DNA of 5,156 bases from contig JAGVJV010000100.1 in NCBI GenBank assembly GCA_020050965.1, positions 1 to 5,156 of the forward strand, in the 5' to 3' direction. Source of the DNA: Parachlamydiales bacterium. Lineage in GTDB: Bacteria > Chlamydiota > Chlamydiia > Chlamydiales > Rhabdochlamydiaceae. This document shows, piece after piece, positions 1 to 5,156 of this stretch (positions are counted from its first letter, which is position 1; each line of letters begins with the position of its first letter). A program made the translations under genes and the position numbers. Below the pieces are notes generated by a model, which was not told the origin of the DNA, searched no databases, and saw only the letters and a list, made by a program, of their open reading frames with translations.

Positions 1-1
1 G

Positions 2-772
2 CGCAATCATAAATCTCTGAATGAAGATTTTCCAGAAATCGTAGAGTCATTAGAAAAAAAGAAAAGCAAAGACTTTGTGGTCGATGGAGAAATTGCGGCC
101 TTTGCTGGGCGGGTGACCAGCTTTGTCAAACTGCAGAATAGGATGCAAAAAAAAATCCCTATCCATTTTTATGTATTTGACCTCTTGTTTTGGGATGGAA
201 AAGAGCTGCTTAAATTGCCGTTGCTTGAGCGGAAGAAGAAGCTGAAAGAGGTATTTTCCTTTGGCGGACCTATTCACTACACTCCTCATGTGAAAACAAA
301 GGGCGAAGCTTTCTATCAAAAGATGTGTAAGGGAGGATTCGAGGGGGCGATTGCAAAGCGAGCAGCTTCTACCTATTTGAGCAAGCGGACCCGAGACTGG
401 CTCAAATTCAAATGCAAGAAAGGGCAAGAGTTGGTCATCGGCGGTTATACAGATCCACGAGGTTCTAGAGAGGGTTTTGGGGCTCTTTTGGTAGGATACT
501 ATGAACGAGGCAAGTTCCATTATGCAGGAAAAGTCGGCACTGGATTTAATACGAAATTGCTTGAGTCATTGGGAGCGCAATTAAGACGATTGGAGCGAAA
601 AAAATCCCCTTTTGTTGAAGAGGTTAAGGGAGCCCATTTTGTGCGGCCAACACTCGTATGTGAAGTAGGGTTTACCGAATGGACAAATGAGGGGAAACTG
701 CGCCACCCTCGCTTTTTAGGCCTGAGAAAAGATAAGGCTGCAAAGAGCGTAGTGCGAGAGAGGGCGGCATGA
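2..772 (+). CDS. ligD: ATP-dependent DNA ligase, LigD (NHEJ) type, 5'-truncated by window edge
   Basis: The reading frame is open from base 2, so this is the last 256 residues of a longer protein. It is a nucleotidyltransferase-type ligase that seals DNA nicks and ends through an enzyme-AMP intermediate. Visible landmarks, numbered within the fragment: a start matching the RNxKSLNxxFPEIV stretch of LigD ligases, DGEI (28-31), the motif III-like block FYVFDLLFWDG (56-66), motif IV EGAIAKR (114-120), motif V WLKFK (133-137), then an OB-fold region (from about 143) ending in the motif VI-like LRHPRFLGLRKDK (233-245). The adenylated lysine (KxDG motif) must lie upstream of the window. So whether an N-terminal phosphoesterase domain is fused cannot be seen. 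The GTG at 77 is internal to the ligase fold and is not a plausible start. The stop codon overlaps the start of the downstream LigD polymerase gene (ATGA), indicating a translationally coupled pair and supporting an NHEJ role. Assignment to the ligase family is firm; NHEJ specificity rests on family resemblance and the neighbour. Confidence 0.93.
   Translation, partial: RNHKSLNEDFPEIVESLEKKKSKDFVVDGEIAAFAGRVTSFVKLQNRMQKKIPIHFYVFDLLFWDGKELLKLPLLERKKKLKEVFSFGGPIHYTPHVKTKGEAFYQKMCKGGFEGAIAKRAASTYLSKRTRDWLKFKCKKGQELVIGGYTDPRGSREGFGALLVGYYERGKFHYAGKVGTGFNTKLLESLGAQLRRLERKKSPFVEEVKGAHFVRPTLVCEVGFTEWTNEGKLRHPRFLGLRKDKAAKSVVRERAA
756..764 (+). promoter_or_regulatory. Ribosome binding site of the LigD polymerase gene
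   Basis: A purine-rich stretch GAGAGAGGG lies inside the last codons of the ligase gene, ending 4 bases before the ATG at 769. It supports that ATG as the polymerase start and suggests that ribosomes finishing the ligase re-initiate at once. The core is not a full GGAGG, so this is a moderate match. Confidence 0.55.
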
Positions 773-1629
773 AAACGGTGAAATTGTCCCATCCAGATAA
801 GGTGATGTTCCCAAAAGGCAAAATCACCAAGCAAGAGCTGTTTGACTATTATGGCAAGGTTGCGAGGCTGATGCTGCCGCTGATCAAAAACCGGCCTATT
901 TCGCAACTGCGCTATCCTCAAGGGATCAAGGGCGAGGGATTTTTTCAAAAAAATGCTCCTCAGGGAATGCCGCAGTGGGTCAAGACGGAGAAAGTGGCGC
1001 GCGAAGAAAGAGATGCGATCCATATGGTCCTGTGCAACGACAAATCGACCCTACTGTGGCTGGCGAATCAAGATTGCATCACTCCCCACATTTGGCTCTC
1101 AAAGATCGATAAACCCGATTTTCCTGACCGGATGATCTTCGACCTCGACCCGCCGCCGAAAAAGGGCTTTGGCGTCGTTGTAAAGGCAGCCCTTAAGCTC
1201 AAAGAGGTGCTGGAGAAGGAGTATGGGCTGAAGACGTTTGTGACCACCACTGGCTCGAAAGGACTTCATGTGGTAGTGCCAATTAAACGCACACGTCATT
1301 TCAATGAAGTGCGGGCATTTGCGAGATCTATTGCCGAAAAGATGGTGGAAGCTGAGCCGAAGAAATACACTTTGGAATCGAGGATTGCGAAGAGAGGCGG
1401 TCGGATCTATATCGATGTGGTTCGGAATGCCAAGGGGCAGACGGTGATGGCGCCCTATGCGGTGCGGCCCAAAGAAGGGGCTCCCGTTGCAACGCCTCTT
1501 TTTTGGAAAGAGCTCGAGGATCCGAAACTCAAGTCGACAAGCTTTAATATTCGGAATATCGATCAGCGGCTGAAGAAAAACCCGTGGGCCGGAATCGATA
1601 AGGCTGCTAAAGCTTTACCTCAATTTTAA
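769..1629 (+). CDS. ligD: Stand-alone LigD-type NHEJ DNA polymerase/primase (archaeo-eukaryotic primase family)
   Basis: This 286-residue protein corresponds in length to the isolated polymerase domain of bacterial LigD. In NHEJ that domain fills gaps and adds nucleotides, often ribonucleotides, at broken DNA ends before ligation. Its N-terminus (KLSHPDKVMFPKGKITK, residues 5-21) is the typical opening of LigD-Pol. The two metal-binding aspartates are D125 and D127 in MIFDLDPPP; the nucleotide-binding motif is TGSKGLHV (161-168, with S163, K164 and H167); the third acidic residue is D216 in RIYIDVVRN. The conserved C-terminal stretch APYAVRPKEGAPVATPL (228-244) is also present. All catalytic residues are intact, so activity is expected. 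No phosphoesterase or ligase domain is fused: the ligase is the separate gene just upstream, overlapping by ATGA. The gene ends tail to tail with the peptidase gene, their stop codons overlapping. Base composition looks richer in G+C than the ligase in places (by hand 36/60 at 1141-1200 against 19/60 at 121-180). Confidence 0.95.
   Translation: MKTVKLSHPDKVMFPKGKITKQELFDYYGKVARLMLPLIKNRPISQLRYPQGIKGEGFFQKNAPQGMPQWVKTEKVAREERDAIHMVLCNDKSTLLWLANQDCITPHIWLSKIDKPDFPDRMIFDLDPPPKKGFGVVVKAALKLKEVLEKEYGLKTFVTTTGSKGLHVVVPIKRTRHFNEVRAFARSIAEKMVEAEPKKYTLESRIAKRGGRIYIDVVRNAKGQTVMAPYAVRPKEGAPVATPLFWKELEDPKLKSTSFNIRNIDQRLKKNPWAGIDKAAKALPQF
1626..1629. other. Overlapping stop codons of two convergent genes
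   Basis: The plus-strand polymerase stop TAA occupies 1627-1629 and the minus-strand peptidase stop TAA occupies 1626-1628, so the sequence TTAA serves both strands. There is no intergenic space, and I find no stem-loop followed by a T-run near the junction on either strand. Transcripts of the two blocks therefore probably run into each other's 3' ends, or end by a factor-dependent mechanism; that part is inference. Confidence 0.9.
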
Positions 1630-3566
1630 AGACCTGAGATTTCTACTGGAGGCTCTGCAAAAGGCACTGGCAACTCGATCCCTAAAATTTGTGTGTAAAA
1701 ATAAAGCTCTGCATCTAGCGCCCGCTTGATATTGGAAGCTTGCCTAAAGCCGTGCCCTTCCCCTTCGAAGACAATAATGCCGACAGGCACCCCTTTTCTT
1801 TTGAGGGCCTCGTAAATCCTTTCAGACTGATTAGGGAGCACGATTTTGTCGTCTGCGCCTTGAAGCAGCAGGACCGGGACGTGGATATTGTCGATTGAAT
1901 TGATTGGAGAACGAGCCAGAATCTGCTCCCTAGCCTTATCATAGGGCCCAATTAGGATATCATTATAAAGTGCCTCAAATTTATGAGTTTCTTCATAGAG
2001 CAACTCTAAATCGCTGATTCCATAGTAGCTCGTTCCGCCGGCGAAGAAATCGTGAAAAGCGAGAGCGGCAAGAGTGGTATACCCTCCGGCGCTTCCTCCA
2101 CGAATGAGAAGCCTATCTGGATCAGCGAGCCCTTTTTCAACTAGCAGTTTGGCAGCGCTGATGCAATCTTCCACATCGACAATGCCCCAATTTTTCTCAA
2201 GTCGTTTAAAGTATTCTCGGCCGTACCCAGTGCTGCCCCCATAATTGACATCTACTAAGGCAAATCCTCTCGTGGTCCAATATTGGGTTTCCAGGGAGAG
2301 CTGAGCATATGTACGGGCAGTTGGGCCGCCGTGCACTTTGACAATCAGGGGCGGCTTCTCACCATTGGGAGCACGAAAATTGGGATTTTTGGGTGGATAA
2401 TAGAATGCATATCCGGTCTTCCCATCTTGCGTAGGATATTCGATCACTTCTGGAGTGGAGACCCAATCTTCTGTGAGTGGTAAAGAAGAGCTCTGCTTGA
2501 TCGTTTCGCACTTATTGGTCTTCGGATCATAGCAAATGATGGAAGTTGGCTTGGTGGGACTCGCGCCGAAAAAGTAGACTTTGCCCAGGTAGGTGACCAG
2601 ATTGTGGATCGATGTGAAAGGCTGCTTGAGATCGGTCAGATGTTTTGTTTTTGGATCGAGGAGGCCCAAATGATCGATGCCTTGGATCGCGTACATACAA
2701 ACAATTCTTCCGTCTGGGAGAAAGGTATAAGTAGGACGCCCAAAGACCCATGCAGGCACTCCAAACTCAGCATCAACTTCACAGAGATTTTCGATCCTGC
2801 CATTTTGGTATCGGTAGATATTCCAAAATCCGGTTCGATCGGAGATAAAATAGAGCACTCCGTCGGGAGACCATTGCACTTGGCAAACGGATTGATCTGC
2901 GCCACTGCAGATGGATTGGAGATTGTGCAACTTGCCATCTTCGCCAAGATCGGCCAGCCAGAGTGTCGAGCTATCCCACTGCATATAGGGGAAATCCCAG
3001 GTAATGAAAGCCAATTTCTTCCCATCGGGGCTAAGCCGGGGAGAGCTATAAAAGTCATGGCCCTCTGCCAGCTCATGAATCCCTTTTTCATCGACCTGTA
3101 CCAGTGAGTTTTTCACCTCTTTGCCATGCTCTTCACAGACCCAAATGGTGCCACACCCATCGGCAAAGCGGCTATTGGGGGCATCTGTCAATCGTTTTGG
3201 TTTTCCGTTCTCTAGGGTATAGAGCTGCCTATCGGCATCATTGGAGTAGATGACTTTTCCGCCAGAAAGGCAGAAGGCTCCTCCCCCATATTCATGCACT
3301 CGGCTGCGAATATTGGTTTCTGGAGCAAGGGAAGTCTCGTTGCCATCATAGCGGATCAGGACAGCGCGCCCTTTTTCTTTGGGGTGGGACTCAGTCCAAT
3401 AAAGCGCCTCGTCATCGGCCTGCATTTCATTGAAAGAGATTGATCCAGAAACGATTAAGTCTGTGGTAATGGGAGATTCCCAAGAACCAAACGGTGCGAT
3501 CATAGCCATAACCCAGATAAGGAACTTTTCCAAAAACATGGCGAGAAGCTTACAAAAGTAAGACAT
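1626..3566 (-). CDS. S9-family serine peptidase (prolyl oligopeptidase-like, dipeptidyl/acylaminoacyl peptidase type)
   Basis: The open frame encodes 646 residues, a usual length for the family: an N-terminal beta-propeller followed by an alpha/beta-hydrolase domain that cleaves short peptides. Propeller-region signatures include SRVHEYGGGAF (88-98) and repeated blade-like stretches such as SPRLSPDGKKLAF (175-187) and QWSPDGVLYFISDR (231-244). The hydrolase domain starts near 405 with LIVKVHGGP (407-415) and NYGGSTGYGREY (441-452). The catalytic triad can be read as S492 in RGGSAGGY, D573 in QGADDKIV and H605 in GEGHGF, so the enzyme looks intact. The start is unsettled. The longest frame begins 3 bases after the upstream glycosyltransferase stop, but no Shine-Dalgarno precedes it, and family proteins usually begin at a sequence like residues 22-33 (MIAPFGSWESPI). 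ATG codons at residues 20 (3507-3509) and 22 (3501-3503) are therefore likelier starts. The extension is hydrophobic (FLIWVMAMI) but contains Glu and Lys and is not a clean signal peptide, so I favour a cytoplasmic enzyme. It is the last gene of the minus-strand operon; its substrate is unknown. Confidence 0.93.
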   Translation of the reverse strand: MSYFCKLLAMFLEKFLIWVMAMIAPFGSWESPITTDLIVSGSISFNEMQADDEALYWTESHPKEKGRAVLIRYDGNETSLAPETNIRSRVHEYGGGAFCLSGGKVIYSNDADRQLYTLENGKPKRLTDAPNSRFADGCGTIWVCEEHGKEVKNSLVQVDEKGIHELAEGHDFYSSPRLSPDGKKLAFITWDFPYMQWDSSTLWLADLGEDGKLHNLQSICSGADQSVCQVQWSPDGVLYFISDRTGFWNIYRYQNGRIENLCEVDAEFGVPAWVFGRPTYTFLPDGRIVCMYAIQGIDHLGLLDPKTKHLTDLKQPFTSIHNLVTYLGKVYFFGASPTKPTSIICYDPKTNKCETIKQSSSLPLTEDWVSTPEVIEYPTQDGKTGYAFYYPPKNPNFRAPNGEKPPLIVKVHGGPTARTYAQLSLETQYWTTRGFALVDVNYGGSTGYGREYFKRLEKNWGIVDVEDCISAAKLLVEKGLADPDRLLIRGGSAGGYTTLAALAFHDFFAGGTSYYGISDLELLYEETHKFEALYNDILIGPYDKAREQILARSPINSIDNIHVPVLLLQGADDKIVLPNQSERIYEALKRKGVPVGIIVFEGEGHGFRQASNIKRALDAELYFYTQILGIELPVPFAEPPVEISGL

Positions 3567-3569
3567 TTT

Positions 3570-4721
3570 TTACAATGAAGAAGTTTGTAAGATTTGCGAA
3601 CCGCTGCACATTTCTTCGATCAAGGGTCCAATGCGGCTAGCAAATTGATTCTTAGGAAGTTGAGCAAATCTCTTCGCGACTTCTGCGCATGTTTTTTCAT
3701 CGAAAAGGAAGTTGTGAACCAGCTCGGGAAGCTCATGTAGCGACTTGACAGCTGCTCCCACTTTCAAACCAAGCACCCAGTCTATATTGACGGTTTCCCA
3801 AAAGAGCGGGGTCCTCGTCTGATCAACCAGAAGGGGGATTTTCATCGTGAGGATTTCATTGATTGTCCCTGGACCTGGTTTAGTAATGACCAGATCAGAG
3901 AGTGCAAACAGGTCATGCATTTTTTCGGTGAAGGGCATCGCTGTGATGGTGTTGCCATTTGCCGATTCTAGTCTTTTTAGTTTCTTAAATAATTTTTTAT
4001 TGCGCCCTGCACAGACGATCAAGTGGATGCCTAGCTGGCTTTGCATCAGGGTTTGAGCATACTTGTATGCACATCGGCCGCCAACGCCACCCATGATGAC
4101 CAAAACTACCTTCTTATCGAGAGGGATCCCGTTTTCTCTCCTCAGCTCTGCTTTTTCTCGGGGCTTAAAGAAGCTAGGTCTCAAGGGAAAGCCCGTTGTT
4201 TCAATCGCCGACTCTGGAACAGCCGATTTAAGGAGCATCTGCTTAGATTTTGGCAGATCAGCTCCTATGGTCACTTTGAAATTTTCGTGTTTCATCTTGT
4301 CGATGGCAAAGACCCAATTATAAAGATCGTTGTCCGTTGTGACGAGAAGGAACGGAATTCCATGCTTGCGAGCTGCTTCTGAGGCGGGATAATTGACAAA
4401 GGGGAGGACGGATATGATAAGATCGGGCCGTTTTTCTTCGATATGTCTTTCAATCTGTCCAATCGATTTTTGTTCTCTCTGAGCGAAAATAGGGAAGGAA
4501 AGCTTTTTGACATACCAGTTAATAAACTTTGTCCAGTTCCTCGCGAGCGTGTAATTATAGAAGGATTCTCCAGTCGGGATACCAAAAATGCGCAATTCCT
4601 TGATTGGATAAATAGTGTCGATCTCATATTCCCCGCCTAAAAGCTCTTTTAGCGTGTTTGTCGCAGCGATATGTCCATAGCCTCCTAGACAGGAGAGAAT
4701 GAGAATTTTTTTTGATTGCAC
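3570..4721 (-). CDS. MGDG synthase/MurG-like GT28-type glycosyltransferase (probable glycolipid synthase)
   Basis: This 383-residue protein has the GT-B layout of the monogalactosyldiacylglycerol synthase / processive diacylglycerol glucosyltransferase group. That group moves a sugar from a nucleotide sugar to a lipid acceptor at the cytoplasmic membrane face. Landmarks: the N-terminal acceptor-domain glycine loop GGYGHIAA (13-20), DLIISVLP (100-107), VTTDNDLYNW (127-136, aligning with the TDxxxxxxW segment of the family), TGFPLRPSFF (176-185), the second-domain glycine loop VIMGGVGG (208-215), CAGRNKKL (237-244), and the donor-binding block SDLVITKPGPGTINEIL (275-291, with E289). I see no transmembrane helix or signal peptide, so peripheral membrane association is expected. 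The start is GTG, chosen because an AGGA lies 6 bases upstream and the glycine loop falls at the right distance. The gene lies 35 bp after pgeF and just before the peptidase, consistent with co-transcription. Sugar donor and acceptor cannot be told from the sequence; a UDP-sugar and diacylglycerol are the family default. MurG itself is less likely because the TGFPLRPSFF and CAGRNKKL segments fit the MGDG/UgtP group better. Confidence 0.85.
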   Translation of the reverse strand: MQSKKILILSCLGGYGHIAATNTLKELLGGEYEIDTIYPIKELRIFGIPTGESFYNYTLARNWTKFINWYVKKLSFPIFAQREQKSIGQIERHIEEKRPDLIISVLPFVNYPASEAARKHGIPFLLVTTDNDLYNWVFAIDKMKHENFKVTIGADLPKSKQMLLKSAVPESAIETTGFPLRPSFFKPREKAELRRENGIPLDKKVVLVIMGGVGGRCAYKYAQTLMQSQLGIHLIVCAGRNKKLFKKLKRLESANGNTITAMPFTEKMHDLFALSDLVITKPGPGTINEILTMKIPLLVDQTRTPLFWETVNIDWVLGLKVGAAVKSLHELPELVHNFLFDEKTCAEVAKRFAQLPKNQFASRIGPLIEEMCSGSQILQTSSL

Positions 4722-4727
4722 AGCCGT

Positions 4728-4731
4728 TCCT
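4728..4731 (-). promoter_or_regulatory. Ribosome binding site of the glycosyltransferase gene
   Basis: AGGA on the minus strand sits 6 bases before the GTG at 4719-4721. It is the only Shine-Dalgarno-like element in the 35-bp gap after pgeF, and it decides the GTG start; no ATG lies upstream in the same frame within this gap. Confidence 0.6.
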
Positions 4732-4748
4732 ATGATTAATTTAGTAGA

Positions 4749-4766
4749 TACTGTTTTTACTGTTTT
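4749..4766. repeat. Perfect 9-bp tandem duplication across the pgeF stop codon
   Basis: TACTGTTTT occurs twice in immediate succession on the plus strand (4749-4757 and 4758-4766). Read on the coding strand it covers the last codons (Lys-Gln-stop) of pgeF and the first bases of the gap to the glycosyltransferase. The TAA stop at 4757-4759 straddles the junction of the copies; the corresponding codon of the downstream copy reads TAT. A short inverted repeat, AGTA-GA-TACT, overlaps its left end at 4743-4752. It looks like a replication-slippage duplication; no regulatory role can be claimed. Confidence 0.7.
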
Positions 4767-5156
4767 AAGGCAACCACTGTACCATTTCTCCCTGTTTTTT
4801 TGTCTCTTCTGTGCGAAAAAAAATCGTTTTCTTCAGAATATGTACAGATTCCCGCGATTTCGATATGCTCTTTGCAGATCCCGGCATCGCTGAGCTGCAT
4901 CTTGGAAATTTCCCAGAAGTCAAAATAATTTTCCTTAAACTGAAAAGGGAGGAATGTGGACGGGAGTTCGACCTTGTGGTTGATGAATTCTGCTCGATTT
5001 GGACCTAGGCTCGGTCCGATGCCCACTAAAAGATTGGCTGGATCGCACTGGTAGCGCTCTTTCAAGTATTGGACGGTCTTGGAATAGATATTTTGGACAC
5101 TTCCCCGCCACCCACTATGTACATTGGCGATCACTTTTCGGATCGGATCATAGAAA
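4757..5156 (-). CDS. pgeF: PgeF/YfiH-family (laccase-domain, COG1496) protein, 5'-truncated by window edge
   Basis: The C-terminal 132 residues are visible; the family is usually about 240-260 residues, so roughly half is missing beyond base 5156. The frame is open to the edge and begins FYDPIRKVIANVHSGWRG, which matches the segment just after the family's catalytic cysteine. The fragment's H13 in VHSGWRG corresponds to the third metal-binding/catalytic histidine; the other His and the Cys lie upstream of the window. Further family marks are VGIGPSLGP (44-52) and CTYSEENDFFSHRRDKKTGR (104-123) close to the C-terminus. E. coli YfiH (PgeF) prevents misincorporation of the wrong amino acid into peptidoglycan precursors, while other family members act on purine nucleosides; which role applies here cannot be read from the sequence. 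The GTG at 5132-5134 is internal to the conserved block and is not a start. This is the first visible gene of the minus-strand operon, 35 bp before the glycosyltransferase. The wording of its C-terminus recalls chlamydial members of the family (from memory, low weight). Confidence 0.9.
   Translation of the reverse strand, partial: FYDPIRKVIANVHSGWRGSVQNIYSKTVQYLKERYQCDPANLLVGIGPSLGPNRAEFINHKVELPSTFLPFQFKENYFDFWEISKMQLSDAGICKEHIEIAGICTYSEENDFFSHRRDKKTGRNGTVVALKQ

Noticed and set aside
77..79. GTG as the start codon of the ligase.
   Set aside because: The same frame is open upstream to the window edge and encodes conserved ligase sequence (RNHKSLNEDFPEIV). The catalytic lysine region must also lie upstream, so this is an internal valine.
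50..1023. Two consecutive minus-strand open frames (50-520 and 520-1023) opposite the ligase and the start of the polymerase.
   Set aside because: Their translations show no recognisable domain, they have no good ribosome binding sites, and they lie antisense to clearly conserved genes.
1496..1512. Stem-loop CTCTTT-TTTGG-AAAGAG as a possible terminator.
   Set aside because: It lies inside the polymerase coding region, more than 100 bases before its stop. Its stem is only 6 bp and AT-rich, and no T-run follows on either strand.
1510..1551. Six 6-bp palindromes in 42 bp (GAGCTC, CTCGAG, GGATCC, GTCGAC, AAGCTT, AATATT), looking like a cloning polylinker.
   Set aside because: The stretch is in frame within the polymerase gene and encodes a C-terminal segment typical of the family (WKELEDPKLKS then FNIRN). 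The reading continues normally on both sides, so it is most likely chance rather than vector sequence.
2604..3107. A 167-codon plus-strand frame and a 151-codon frame (2636-3091) on the minus strand within the peptidase gene.
   Set aside because: Both overlap the beta-propeller part of the S9 peptidase, whose frame carries the family signatures. The alternative translations look like low-information shadows.
4722..4756. A promoter for the glycosyltransferase in the gap after pgeF.
   Set aside because: The gap is only 35 bp. AT-rich bits resemble a -10 box, but there is no convincing -35 partner, and short spacing favours co-transcription with pgeF.
5132..5134. GTG as the start codon of the PgeF-family gene.
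   Set aside because: The upstream codons FYDPIRK belong to the conserved family block that precedes VHSGWRG, and the frame stays open to the window edge. The gene is truncated, not short.

Overview
The window holds five protein-coding genes in two convergent blocks. There is almost no non-coding DNA: the longest gene-free gap is 35 bp, or about 66 bp if the peptidase starts at its most internal likely start codon. I see no tRNA, rRNA, CRISPR array, insertion sequence or convincing terminator.

Plus-strand block (2-1629): the C-terminal part of an ATP-dependent DNA ligase of the LigD type, cut by the left edge, followed by a stand-alone LigD-type polymerase/primase gene. The two overlap by an ATGA stop/start junction. 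Together they look like a bacterial non-homologous end-joining (NHEJ) module in which the usual single multidomain LigD is split into separate ligase and polymerase proteins. A Ku gene would be the expected partner, but none is visible here.

Minus-strand block (5156 down to 1626), in transcription order: the C-terminal part of a PgeF/YfiH-family protein (cut by the right edge), a GT28/MGDG-synthase-like glycosyltransferase with a GTG start, and an S9-family (prolyl oligopeptidase-like) serine peptidase. Spacing is 35 bp and then 3-66 bp depending on the peptidase start, which fits one operon. Two of the three genes belong to families linked to the cell envelope (peptidoglycan quality control and glycolipid synthesis), but a shared pathway is only inferred.

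The blocks meet tail to tail at 1626-1629, where the two TAA stop codons overlap. There is no room there for an intergenic terminator.

Organism: a bacterium of moderate GC with compact gene packing. The form of the PgeF C-terminus recalls proteins I associate with environmental Chlamydiota (Parachlamydiales-like). That is an impression from memory, not a search result, and should be held loosely. I found nothing that amounts to a clearly new biological system. The most notable points are the split NHEJ genes, the overlapping convergent stops, the unsettled peptidase start and a small tandem duplication at the pgeF stop codon.
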